A stretch of 64,000 nt of DNA from Salvator merianae. Lineage: Eukaryota > Chordata > Lepidosauria > Squamata > Teiidae. Position 1 is the first letter of the stretch. Every line of letters begins with the position of its first letter. This document shows, one piece after another, positions 1-10,169 of the stretch. A program made the translations under genes and the position numbers. The DNA lies in NCBI GenBank assembly GCA_003586115.2, contig QVOM02000042.1:78651868-78715867 (forward strand). The letters run 5' to 3'. The notes under the pieces were generated by a model. That model was not told the DNA's origin. It saw only the letters and a program-made list of their open reading frames with translations, and ran no database searches.

Positions 1-203
1 TAATGTTATTTATTAATTACAATTTAATAGCTTTTCTCTCTTATTTAGTTCTATTTTTTCTGTTTTTAGTGTTTTTCTTTTTCTATTTTTTCTTTTAAAG
101 TTTTACTGTTTTTTATTGTTTTGTTGTTTACCTTGTACATTGCCCTGGAACTATGGTGAAGGGTGGTGGAGAAATTCTATAAATAAATAAATAAATAAAT
201 AAA
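1..203 (+). mobile_element. LINE 3' tail, L2-like
   Basis: AT-rich 3'-UTR-like sequence ending in a short (AAAT)n run at about 180-203, preceded by the kind of segment seen at the ends of reptile L2 LINEs (a 'gggtggtggagaaattctataaata' style end). No coding part is visible because the window begins here. It could equally be the tail of another LINE or SINE with the same type of end. Confidence 0.45.
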
Positions 204-229
204 ATGCTGTTTGCATGCTTCAATCCAGT

Positions 230-1385
230 GTCAAAAGGGCTTTGTTCCCTCTGGTTGACGACCATTCACAGATGAAAGAAATGCTGTCTTCTTGATTTTT
301 ATTGATATACTAGTACCTTTTTGTATCCTTGACCATTGTGCCCTACTGGAACAACTGTAGGAGGCAGGAATTGGAGGCATCATATTACAGTGGTTTGGCT
401 CTTACCTGAGCATTCTGTTGTAGAAAACAGTGCTGGATATCTTGCTCTTTTGCAGCTGTATGAAACTTCTGAGAGATGCCATCTGGAGATTTTGCCTCTG
501 CCTCTCTATATCCTCCAATTCAAGAGAGGCAATCCAGCTGCTGAACCATTGATTACAGGCTGTGATAAACTGGATGAAAGCCAGTGAACTGAAGCTGAAT
601 ACAGAGAACATAAAGTTCTTTTTGTTGATTTGTTCTCAGGACTGCTTGTTGGGATGATTTCTTTCTTAGATAGGAGCAGGTTTGTAACATGGGAGAACAC
701 CAAAATGTCAGCCAATAATCAGCTTTGCTACATGTGCTACGGTGACTTTTGTGGATGGTTACTGAATCACAGAGCTCCCTGCCTTCATTCCTTCTAGTTT
801 GAATTGTTGTAGTTTTCTTTATGTTGAAAACAGTCTGTAAGCTGTAAGTTTCTAAATGAACTGTTTATTAACAAGGCAGCAGACACTGCACTGTCTGTCA
901 CAGAGCTATTGGACTCAATGCAGGGTATTTATACCCATATATTTGCATGCCTGCCTGTACCTTTTCAGCCTCCTCGTATTAAAATCAGTGCAGCAAACCC
1001 TGCGGGTATCCTTATCAAAGGAGGTCTATTTCATAATGGTCAATAACTAGGCCTTTTTTGTAGTGGCATTCCATTTGTGGAACCGACTTCCAGTGGAGGT
1101 TACACTGTTTCCATCCCCTATTGTTTCAATTTTTTAAGAAGCTTGAAAGCTTACCTTTTTATACGGTACTAATGTGTGGAAAGTAAGACCAAAAGGAATT
1201 GCTTAGTATTGAATGCTGTTATATATACTGCTTTACACTGATGATTTTATAAATTTTAGGGTATTCTCTGTTATGAAGATAATCTTATTTATGATGGAAT
1301 TTTTTATTGTACATCATCCTAAGCACAAATTGTGGAATGGTGAGTTATAAACCTGAATGACTAAGTGAATGAATGGATGAGCATT
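230..1385 (+). mobile_element. Decayed L2-like LINE, RT to 3' end
   Basis: A heavily mutated reverse-transcriptase remnant on the plus strand. Reading across frames, 300-420 gives ILDHCALLEQL followed by GIGGIILQWFGSYLS, which lines up with DTIDHGILLRQLEGLGVG..VLRWFSSYLS in the better preserved L2 at 36-39 kb. Around 560-630 the segment INWMKASELKLNTENIK matches VRVWMGVNRLRLNPDKTE. Around 1060-1160 the WNRLPVEV...RSLKAYLF region matches the L2 C-terminus (WNQLPLEI...KILKTHL). Many stops and frameshifts are present, so it is an old, non-functional copy. Confidence 0.62.
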
Positions 1386-1734
1386 CTGGTTGGGACAGGA
1401 TTTTATGAGTGCTTAGGAAAGAGGCACTAGAGTGCTACTGTATATTTTCAGAATCTACCTCTAATGAAATAAAATTAGTACAGCCAAGTGAGGCTGTCTT
1501 TTGTTGCTTTGCTTTCCCTGTGCCTTGTACATTTTTATTCTGAGTTGCTTTGACAGGAAAGCTATATTCCATAAAACAAAAGATTCTACAGAGAAACAAA
1601 ACAAAAGGACAAACTGGAATGTCCCCTTTCAAAAGAAACAATGGGCCTTTCTTCACTTACTTTGCCATGATCCTAATCAATAGGTCTGTACCTAGTGATG
1701 TGCTCTGGTCGGGATGAGTGCAGTGTGCATGGCG
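1386..1734. other. No recognisable feature
   Basis: I see no gene, repeat end or conserved motif here. Short open frames on both strands have no recognisable protein similarity. Confidence 0.5.
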
Positions 1735-2105
1735 ACTGTTGTTCCATGCACCTTCTGCATTCCTCCATGATCCAGACTGACCCATGTTAGTATGCCGGTA
1801 GTCAAAGTTGAGGACTACTGGTGATCCAGATCAGGAGCCTCTTGATCTGGATTGTATTCTGTCTGGTGTAGACAGTGGCCCTTTCTGCACTTGGCTTTAT
1901 TCCGGACTATATCCCAGAATAGGGACCTGCTATCCACATGCTAGTGCAGATTATAGCAGACCCCAGGTGGGGCCTGACATAGTTTATAGTAGCATGCAGA
2001 TGGCAGATCCCTATTCCAGGATATAATCTGGAATAAGGTCAAGTGCAGAAAGAGCCAGTGAGAACTAGCAGGGGGGAGGCCTCCCTAGTCTGCACCAACC
2101 TTGAA
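1735..2105. mobile_element. HA-type MITE fragment hosting a P element
   Basis: The flanks of the P element at 1877-2056 (motifs such as 'gatccagatcagga', 'ctgtctggtgtagacag', 'gaggcctccctagtctgcac') recur in order in the complete HA element at 53771-54283 and in other HA copies. The terminal inverted repeats are not visible, so this is a truncated or decayed copy. Confidence 0.5.
1877..2056. mobile_element. P-family palindromic MITE, copy 1
   Basis: A 180-bp element whose whole length is an imperfect inverted repeat. It starts GGCCCTTTCTGCACTTGG and ends with the matching complement (CAAGTGCAGAAAGAGCC), with arms of about 85 bp meeting at a GC-rich centre. A 3-bp duplication, AGT, sits on both sides (1874-1876 and 2057-2059). 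It lies inside an HA fragment. No coding capacity. Confidence 0.85.
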
Positions 2106-2109
2106 GACG

Positions 2110-2415
2110 ACTACAGGGGACCAAAGGGATGTTTAGATATCCACTACTTTCTCTTTCCACTCCATTCTGTACCTGTGTACCACCCACATTTGCAATGATT
2201 CTGCCAAATAATACGTGGCTATTATTTAAATCATAGTCTGGTTAGCAAGAGCAGTTTGTGGTTCTTGCCCTCCTCTGTCTGACAGCTTTTTTCAAAAGTT
2301 TTGAAATTGTTGTGCTGTACTGTAATACCAAATGTGACAGAAAATGATTACTCTGCTAATTATAGTTTGCTAGCAGTACTAGGAATGAAGCTGATAGAAA
2401 TGTGACTTTGGTCTC
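2110..2415. other. No recognisable feature
   Basis: Moderately AT-rich sequence without a repeat end or coding signal that I can recognise. Confidence 0.45.
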
Positions 2416-2418
2416 TAG

Positions 2419-2628
2419 GGCTGTGTTCAGGCGCAGCAAAAAAAAAAAAAAAGCATCTCTGAAGCAGCTTAGAGAAAGTTTGCAGGTGGGATTGTTCACA
2501 GGCCAGTCTGCTCTTCCCCCATCTCATGAACATTCTTGGTAAGAACAGGTGGATTAGAGGTGGGATGAGAGATGCAACCATCTCTAATGCGCTTTTGAGT
2601 CGCTTTTTTGTTGTATGGGAATGCAGCC
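2419..2628. mobile_element. Q-family MITE, copy 1
   Basis: A 210-bp element starting GGCTGTGTTCAGGCGCAG, followed by an A-run, and ending in the imperfect complement GGGAATGCAGCC. TAG is duplicated on both sides (2416-2418, 2629-2631). The interior ('gtttgcaggtgggatt', 'catgaacattct', 'aacaggtggattagag') recurs at 7.6, 14.85, 56.5 and 62.9 kb. Non-coding. Confidence 0.72.
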
Positions 2629-3106
2629 TAGGTCAGAGAAGGTACAATTACCAGCATCTGTAATTTGCAGAAGAAGGATATGATCACGTGCAGTATTCTT
2701 GATCAATAAACCATGGGTTTGGTGTTGACTTCAGGACATCTGAATTAAGTCATGTCACCTCAAAAAAAGCAGAGAATATTTGCTGGAGTTGATTGGTTTT
2801 AGTGTAGGCTGTGCATACTAAATCATCCACCCCACACACATTTGTAATCTTACAAACTTTAGTTTCTATAGAGTGTGATCCCCTCCCCCAAACTTCAGTT
2901 CTGTCTATGGGCTTTTCTGCACTTACCATGCCTGGGTCTGGATCAATGAGATATTCTAGTTAGATCATGGCAGGCCTACCAGCAATTCAGATCTGATCTA
3001 CCAACATTCCAGATCAGGGGCCTACTAATCTCGATTACGTTCCGTTCTGTATGGGTGGAGTGTATCAGTGCCGGGTGAGGCCTCTCTGATCTGCACTAAC
3101 ATGAGG

Positions 3107-3843
3107 ACATAAGAGCATAAGAATGTAAGAGGAGCCCTGCTGGATCGGGCTACGCCCCATCTAGTCCAGCATCCTGTCTCACATAGTGGACGACCACTTG
3201 CTTATGGGCATTCTCAAGAAGGAGACAATGGCAAAATCTTCACCTGCTCTTAACTCCCTGCAGATAGTGTTTAGAAGCATCTTGCTTGTCTCTCCACTAT
3301 GAAGGTGGTACTTAGACATCCATTCTAGTAGCCATTAGCCCTTTCTGCACTGGGCCTTATTCCGGATTATATCTCAGAATAGGGACCTGCCATCTGCATG
3401 CCAGTGCAGACTATGGTAGGCCCTGGGCAAGACCTTTCATAGTTTGCACTAGCATGTGAATGGCGTGTCTCTATTCTGGGATATTATTCACAATAAGACC
3501 AAGTGCAGAAAGGTCCATTGATGCACCTGACCTCCATGAATCTACCCAATCTGTTCTTAAAGCTATCCAGGCTCTTCCGGTAGTAAATTCCATAGACCAA
3601 TAACCCTCTGGGTAAACAAATACTTCCCTTTGTTGGTCCTAACTCTCTTGCCCATCATAGAGCGCCCTCTAGTCCTAGTGTTGTGTATGAGAAAAGAATT
3701 TTTCTCTATCCAGCTTTTCCACATCATGTATGATGTTATATACTTCAATCAGGTCCCCTCTTATACACCATCTTTCAAGGCTGAAGAGGCCTAGATGTTG
3801 CAGCCTGATTTTGTAAAGAAGGTATTCCAGCCCTTGATCATTG
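3107..3843 (-). mobile_element. CR1-B LINE 3' end, 5'-truncated, nested
   Basis: Minus-strand 3' end of the CR1-like LINE. Its terminal octamers (TTATGCTC/TTATGTCC type) lie at the left edge. The right part encodes the C-terminal coding stretch, for example the residues KRVRTNKGKYLFTQRVIGLWNLLPEE between about 3560 and 3650. A 6-bp target duplication, ATGAGG, flanks it (3101-3106 and 3844-3849), inside the HA element. It is interrupted by a P element. Confidence 0.8.
3337..3516. mobile_element. P-family palindromic MITE, copy 2
   Basis: A 180-bp palindromic element with the terminal sequences (G)GCCCTTTCTGCACTGGG and CCAAGTGCAGAAAGGTCC, and ATT duplicated at 3334-3336 and 3517-3519. The empty site is available in the window: the homologous LINE 3' UTR near 48180 reads tagtagccattgatacacc without an insertion. 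This proves both the element limits and the 3-bp duplication. Confidence 0.9.
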
Positions 3844-3910
3844 ATGAGGCCCTGAAGAGGACTGTAAGAGATACTGTTCCAGATTACAGGTAAATGCAGA
3901 AAGGTCCTTG

Positions 3911-4735
3911 GTCAGTATACAGGATCTATTAGAAGTCAAACTGATTTAAGACAATTGTGCGTAGAATCACACGACTCATAAAAGCATTGCTGGTTGATGC
4001 CTAAACAATTCCAGGGCTTTAATATCCTCCCTTTCTTATGCTTAAACAGTTTATGTGACTAAAGCAGGATGGAATGCAAGAAATATCTAGTGTAAGTCTA
4101 ATTAACTCCGTAAACTCTCTAGGCAGCATCAGATAAACCATTATTCTTTGGTGGTCCCCATCTGTGGTACAAAGGCAAATTAATCCAGTATTATTAGTGG
4201 CAGATAGATACTTCTAGACTTTGGATTTTAAGTCTTTAAATGGGTCTTTGATTTAGATAGCAGTATGCATTACTTTTGTTGGGAAGCATGTATTTGTGTT
4301 TTTCTTCTGTTCCCATCCATTCAGACTTAGCAGCTTCTACATTCTTGATATGTTAGAACAAAATCCTGTTTAACAGCCTCTTTCTAAAAACCTAAATACC
4401 ATAAACATACACAATACACTTCTGAAATGTAATTACACATAAATCATAGTGTTGTCGTGACCACAGGAATGAAATGGAGTTCACTTATGTCTCCCTAATT
4501 TTAAATACCCCTTCTTGGGAATCAGGACCATATTGTGGAAAGAAAGAATTATATATTTAGAAACTAATAAAACAGACCTCTGTAACCCTGTATGTGCTCA
4601 CTTGGCTATTCTCTCAACTATAATTTTTAAAGAAGGAAGGGATGGTATACAGAGGTGACTGGTGCCCATTGTGGCTAATGGTCTGGAGAGCAGAGCAGCT
4701 AAAAGAAAACAGTATGGTGGTCAGAAAAAGGACAC
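3911..4735. other. No recognisable feature
   Basis: AT-rich sequence with no coding frame of note and no repeat signature that I recognise. Confidence 0.45.
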
Positions 4736-4738
4736 TAA

Positions 4739-5340
4739 GGCCTGTTCAAACTTACCAGCCTGGTATGGTATAATAGTACCATACCAAGCCTGTAAGGTTA
4801 GAGTGCGGTCATGGCCATTAGTACCACCAGTGCTGAGCTATCCTTGTACTTGGCCAGCAGTGCTTGTAGTGCAAATGGCCAGCCCAGATCGCAAAGGCAA
4901 TGTCTGAATTGGCATCTGGTGCGTGGTTGGATGTTCCCATGGTGATCCAGCAGCCCCTTGATCAGCGGCGGTGCGTGTCTTTAAAAGCGGGTGTTCGCTC
5001 CCACGCTATCGCCGTTCGCGGGGCCACCGAGCCTCCGTAGTGACGCAGCAGGTCGCCTAGCAGGTTGCAGCGACCTGGTGCGTCACTACGGAGGCTCGGT
5101 GGCCCCGTGAACGACGATGACACGGGAGCGAACACCCGCTTTTAAAGGCACACACTGCCGCTGCCCTTGATACAGAGCACCCCAGAAGAGGGTGCAGATT
5201 TGCCATCGGGAGCAATCCAGCTGCTCCTGGTCAGTGCGTAGAGTGTCTTTTAGCAGCCCACAGCTGAATCACTCTAGGGAGAACTGTGGCAACTTCAGGT
5301 GAGTTGCAGAGGTACTCAGATGAGGATGGAGTGAATGCTT
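4739..5340. mobile_element. HB-type MITE, right end lost, hosting a hAT hairpin
   Basis: Begins GGCCTGTTCAAACTTACC after TAA. Internal landmarks ('ggtataatagtaccatacc', 'cccatggtgatc', 'ccagctgctcctggtca') occur in the same order in the HB copy at 31752-32228. A matching right terminal repeat is not visible, so the right limit is approximate. The 201-bp hAT hairpin at 4963-5163 is inserted in it. Confidence 0.55.
4963..5163. mobile_element. hAT-type palindromic MITE (hairpin), copy 1
   Basis: A 201-bp GC-rich element with ends CAGCGGCGG and CTGCCGCTG. Two arms of about 90 bp are nearly perfect complements (for example cctccgtagtgacgcagcag against its complement at about 5075-5095). It is flanked by a perfect 8-bp duplication, CCCTTGAT, at 4955-4962 and 5164-5171. 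An 8-bp duplication and CAG...CTG ends are typical of hAT transposons. Non-coding. Confidence 0.9.
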
Positions 5341-5363
5341 GAGACCATTTCTGCACTCACCTT

Positions 5364-5543
5364 GGCCCTTTCTGCACTTGGCTTTATTCTAGATTATATC
5401 CTGGAATAGGGATCTGCCATCTGCATGCTAGTATAAACTATGGCAGGCCCCACCCAGGGCCTGCTGTAATCTCCACTAGCATGTGGATAGCAGGTTTCTA
5501 TTCTTAGATATAATCCAGAATAAAGCCAAGTGCAGAAAGGGCC
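5364..5543. mobile_element. P-family palindromic MITE, copy 3
   Basis: A 180-bp palindromic element from GGCCCTTTCTGCACTTGGC to GCCAAGTGCAGAAAGGGCC. CTT is duplicated at 5361-5363 and 5544-5546. The sequence just to the left (ccatttctgcactcacc) resembles an HA terminal repeat, so the insertion again appears to be in another element. Confidence 0.88.
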
Positions 5544-5592
5544 CTTGTCTGGACCAGTCCAATTAACCTGGGGTTCCAGTAATGCAGAGGAG

Positions 5593-6149
5593 GGGCCTTT
5601 TCGCACTGCAGCAGTAGACCGTTCTTAAGTGCTAGCTGGAACGGAGCTTTGGCACTGCCGCGGGCGCACGCCTCACCCAATCCAAACCACTTCGTACCCG
5701 ATTCGTACCTGATCCTGGGTAAGGCAAGACAAGTAAAAGTTTGTCTTCATTCCGACCTGCGTGATGGAGCGAAGATCGGGCATGGTGCTTTTGCACTCCC
5801 GTCCGCGTTTGAAATGGCGGCCGGGCGTGGCTGGCGCAGCTGCGCATGCATGGTACGAAGCTTCGCACCCAGGATAGCCCTTTGGGCATGGCAGCCTAGC
5901 TGCCGTTACGAAGCCGGCTCCGTAACGAGCCCTCTGGTTACGAAGCGGAGCTCGATGGTATGAAGCGGAGCTCGATGGTACGGAGTGCGGTACGGAACTA
6001 GCGGCTGCCATTCACACTGTTCCCTCTGCTGGTCGGCTTCGGGTCCGGTCCTCTGGCTGGGAGTGCGAAGGGCAGCCAGCGTTCTCCAACCCCTCCGGTC
6101 CGAAGCCAACTACTGGGAATGGTCTACCGAGCTCAGTGCGAAAAGGCCC
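5593..6149. mobile_element. HC-type MITE, copy 1
   Basis: A 557-bp GC-rich element with perfect 14-bp terminal inverted repeats (GGGCCTTTTCGCAC / GTGCGAAAAGGCCC) and a GAG duplication at 5590-5592 and 6150-6152. It shares its interior (tagaccgttc, ctggaacggagctttg, the gcaagacaagtaa segment) with 31092-31682. Open frames inside it are on both strands and look like by-products of GC content. It contains the phrase gaagcggagctcgatggta twice in tandem near 5945-5980. Confidence 0.82.
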
Positions 6150-6315
6150 GAGGTGCTTGGGCTTTAAGATGGGGTTGCAGTGGTGATGTACAGATGTCAT
6201 GACGGACATTGCATTGAATCCAAAACTCCTCTTTTCTTTGCTCCAGACCAGATGCTGAAGACTGGAGTGGAACAGACAACATGGGATGGTTGTAGATTAT
6301 TCAGTTGGGGATAGG

Positions 6316-6845
6316 GGGCCTGTTCGCACTTACAACGGTATAACAGTATAACTAGCACTGTTCGGGCCGGTAGGGTTCGGGTACAGAGAGAGGTCTTCGC
6401 ACCTGTCAGTGCTGGAACACTCTGCAAGCCGACCAGCGCTGGACACAGTGCGAATGGAAGCGTACTAGTTCAGTAGCTGTGTTTAAACCTAGAGGGTCTG
6501 TGTTTGAACCCAGAGGGTCTGTGTTCGAAGCTGTGTCCAAAAAGGCCACCAGGGTCCGGACCCCAAGGTCCGAACCAGGGTGCAAACTGGGAGACTGCGC
6601 CTGCGCGGTCCCGCCCTGCCGCCATTTTGAACCCGGAAATGGTCCAAACACACCTTCCCTGATCCTCATCTGATCGTGCAGGTCGGGTTGGAGACTACAA
6701 ATTAGTTGACCACAGCTGGTTGGATTCAGGTAAGCATCAGGTGGGCTTTGGTAGATTTCGGGTCAGCTGGGGCTGTTCGCAGGTACAGATCCTGTGTTCT
6801 AGCATGCGTCCTGAAACATACCACTTGCTAAGTGCAAACAGGCCC
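6316..6845. mobile_element. HB-type MITE, copy 2, with internal 21-bp repeat
   Basis: A 530-bp element from GGGCCTGTTCGCACTTAC to AAGTGCAAACAGGCCC, with AGG duplicated at 6313-6315 and 6846-6848. The left part (gtataac..., gggccggtagggttcggg) matches the HB copy at 31752. At about 6478-6530 a 21-bp unit around agagggtctgtgtttgaacc is repeated two to three times in tandem. Non-coding. Confidence 0.8.
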
Positions 6846-6859
6846 AGGGAGTCCATGGG

Positions 6860-7570
6860 CTAGGATAGCACTCTCCAATGTAGACTAAGCACAAGGGAGC
6901 AGCTTGGTCCAGTCTGGGAGTAGCTTGATTAGTGCTGGTGCCCCTAGGTTACCTCTTGCCCATACTAGTCTACATGCTGAAAGAAAACCAATTTGTCACT
7001 ATCACAGTAGCTGCTGTTGTCTTGATAGTCACTAGTCTAGAGAGCCTTAGGGGAATAACGCATCTGCTGGATTTGTGCTGGTGAAGCAAGAAAAATCCAG
7101 CCATATAATCTGTCTATAGCGCCTGGAGGAACTTTGAGGCTCTTTAGGCTGCATTAAGAATAAAGAGAATCACTGCTTGTCATGATTCTTAGCAGGCAAC
7201 TGGTTGTCTTATAAATACTTGTAGTCCAAGTGACTACATCTGGTTTCTTACTAAGGGTAAGAATTCATGAAGTGAATTGTGAGAGGCAAGCAGTCCTGGA
7301 TAGACAGATAACATGTAAAGTAAATATATGAGGTGTTTTGTTTCTTTACCCTGCCGCTTGTTGAGTTGCTCTGATACTACACTGACACATGCTTTAATCA
7401 TCTAAGGCAAGCTGCCCTATCTTTTAGCAAAAGACTTGTGGAATTGTGGAACAAGAAGTCAGGGCCATTCTCTCTATTTTTTCCAGGAAAAGAGTAGGAT
7501 AAGGGTGCTTGGAGCTGAGAAACCAAGATGTGGGTGGCTTAGTGGAAAAAAGACACCTAGAAGAGTGAAG
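6860..7570. other. No recognisable feature
   Basis: No gene and no clear repeat. The first 100 bases resemble decayed MITE sequence but cannot be assigned. Confidence 0.4.
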
Positions 7571-7574
7571 TAGA

Positions 7575-7735
7575 AAAACTAAGCCTGTGTTAAAAAAAAG
7601 CCCCTCTGATATTCTAAGGTGGCTTAGAGATAGTTTGCAGGTGGAGCCATTCACATGCCAATCAGCTCCTCCCCCTCTCATGAACATTCTAGAACAGGTG
7701 GATTAGAGATGGGATGAGAACATGAGGGCCACATG
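7575..7735. mobile_element. Q-family MITE fragment, copy 2
   Basis: An A-run followed by 'gtttgcaggtggagccattcacatgcc', 'ctctcatgaacattct' and 'aacaggtggattagagatgggatgag' in the same order as in the complete copies at 2419 and 62936. The terminal repeats are not clear. About 40 bp at its right side recur almost unchanged at 14849-14888. Confidence 0.5.
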
Positions 7736-7739
7736 TTAC

Positions 7740-9675
7740 TATCTGTAGTAGTAACCAGATGGTAGAGACCAGTGGTTAATAAGCATGGACTGAAAAAACA
7801 AGTAGGTGAGGAGTGGGAAGAGTATAGCTGGAGCTCAGTGGGCCCCGTTGATAGAAAAGCTGTGGTACACAGAGGACAGCGAGCAAACAATCATGCTCAT
7901 GTTATATTATGTGCGGTGAGGAGAGATTCAAGCATGGGACCAAGGTGGTAGGGGAAACCTTCTGACTCCTAGTCTTTTGTAGGTTGTTTAATTGTGCATG
8001 CCTCAGTCACCAGAAATGTGGCTGATGAATTAGGAGTTTAGGGAAGAGCAACAGAAGCTGCTCGCAGGCAGCAGAAGATTGATGAGGCACAGTGGGGATA
8101 GCAGACAATAGCTAAATAATGACTAAAGATGGTGATTACAAGTGTCGAGAGAATGTGACATGATAGAAAACTCCCACCTCGCTACTGCAAGTATCAGCTT
8201 TTGAGAGCTGCAACATATTTTTCTTCTCCCCCTCCCCCCAAATTAAAACAGGTGTATTTAATTTCTTTAAATTCTAAAAGTAAATATTTTGGGGTTAAGA
8301 AGTATGCATGATCCACTTACCTATTTTTCAGTTGCTAGTTTTGATATAATCAGAACATGGACTAGTGTGAAGATAAAAGGGATAGTTGTGTTGGTGAGCA
8401 ATTTTGCTGCTTGCTCCAGCTTTGGAAGCAATTTAATGATTCCATCTGGTGCAGATTTCTGGCTGAATTTTCTCCTGTCTTCTCCTTCCACCACAGCAGG
8501 TATAGGCCAGATCAGGACCCTGGTAAGGAAATGAAGAAGGGTTGAGCTCTTTGCTCTCAGAAACCTCACATTATATTACATGGGAATTCCTGGCCTCAAC
8601 AGTGTGAATGTAAAAAACACACTGCTGAGACAAGATGCTTTGATAGGAGACTTGATGAGACACTCTTTGCTTTTTGTTTCATTCAATTTACCCTTTTGGT
8701 GTTATTCAAAGACTTGTCACCATCAGCTTTTTAATATGTTGTTAAGTATTTCTACTGTCTCTATACCTCTTCATTTAAAAAATCCTGGTTTACAAGATAA
8801 AAACAAAGTTAAAACCTGTTAAAACCACAAAATGCTGGAAACAGTAATAAAAAAATGAGATAACGAGACAGTTACCCAGTGACACAGGAATGTCTAGGTG
8901 AACAGATAAGTTTTCAACAGGCACTAAAAGATAACGATAGTAGGGGGCCTGATGAACATTTGAGGGAAGAACATTCCAGAATGTACATGTCCTTTAGGAT
9001 ACATGTAAAGGTGGCAGTAAAAAGCTTCAATAAATAGTGCCTCTCTTCTTTTCTTGGATTTTTGGGTATTTAATAAAGAGTTCATCAGCATCTGTGGAGA
9101 TAGGTGTTGTTGTCCTTGTAGAAAGTTTGTCTGGACTCATCCATATCAGCTGGAGTTGACAGTTTGGGTTGTTGTTGTTTTTGCCTGAGGTGCAGCACAG
9201 TGACTTACTCTGTTCTTTTAAATGTAATATTTTCATTTTCAATCCAAATGTGGCTGTTGACAGGCTAACTGGTCCCCAACAACTCCTATGAAATATAGAT
9301 GAACTTGTGATTGTGCAGGAAGCATGATGGTCTCTGAGAGTTATGAGTTATTGCTTCCAACTTCAGCACTAAAAATAACACAAACTTGCATCAGGATGCG
9401 ACGCTCCAGGGCTAAAATATTTATTTGACATTTTTGCAGACCAACCTGAGTAGCCAAAACATTGATTGAATCTAACATTGCCTGGGGCATGGAAAGCAAA
9501 ATCTGGGGAAACAGGATGGAGGCCTTCTAGTTCCTTTCCAGGAGGTTTATTTAAAATAAGAGAATATTTTCCCAGTCTCAGCCTCTGAGATTATCTTTTT
9601 TTATGCCTGGAAGGGCACCATCTTGAACAGAAAGTTCATTGATGCCCAGTAATTAAGACTTAGTGTATTCCAGAT
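7740..9675. other. No recognisable gene
   Basis: Nothing in this stretch looks like a host gene. The part at 8810-9010 (aagttttcaacaggcac, agaacattccagaatg) has the feel of an old LINE 3' region, but I cannot assign it. Confidence 0.4.
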
Positions 9676-9678
9676 TAT

Positions 9679-10166
9679 GTCGGTTTCTACACTTAGCTTA
9701 CTGGCCTGGTCCAGCAGGACTGGATTAGGCTGGAGTGGTCCCAGCTGCTGGATTACTTGTACTGTCTGGGAAGGAGCCTTTCACGCTTGGAACGCTGTTC
9801 TAGGACAGCTCCTGTGCTGGCTTCAAAGATCATGTGATCTTGGGTGCCAGCTTCTGGATTCTCCAATGGCTAGGATGGCAATTTTGTGTGCTGCTGAAAT
9901 GGGTCCCACTGCTAAATTAGCCCATGGAGGTGTGCACCCTTCCACATGCCTCCTGGACCAGTTTAGCATTCACTAGACAGCTGGTAAACCTGTTGAAACT
10001 GTTATCCCATTCTAGATGGTCATTTTGGCCACCTAGACTGGGTTACACTGCTTCCAACACAGTGCGCTAGGAGTGGGGGTGGCATCCCTGTAAATTGAAC
10101 CAGCGTATGGAAGGGAGGTTTTTGGCCCCTTTGCTGACCTGAGGCAAAAGTAAGTGCAGAAAGGCC
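9679..10166. mobile_element. HA-type MITE
   Basis: A degenerate left terminal repeat (GTCGGTTTCTACACTTAG) and a well preserved right one (AAGTGCAGAAAGGCC), with TAT on both sides (9676-9678 and 10167-10169). The interior has the HA-style phrases around 'ggcctggtccag' and 'gcctcctggaccag'. Non-coding. Confidence 0.65.
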
Positions 10167-10169
10167 TAT

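Larger units (their letters stand above)
2909..3907. mobile_element. HA-type MITE carrying a nested LINE
   Basis: Starts GGGCTTTTCTGCACTTACC and ends ATGCAGAAAGGTCC, the HA-type terminal inverted repeat. The HA body is split at 3101-3106/3844-3849 by a CR1-B LINE fragment, which itself contains a P element. The outer 3-bp flanks (TAT and TTG) do not match, so its own target duplication has decayed or the ends are slightly misplaced. Confidence 0.7.

Noticed and set aside
5632..6209. Several overlapping open frames of 65-112 codons on both strands
   Set aside because: They lie within the GC-rich HC MITE, where stop codons are rare. No conservation with the second HC copy at the protein level is apparent.
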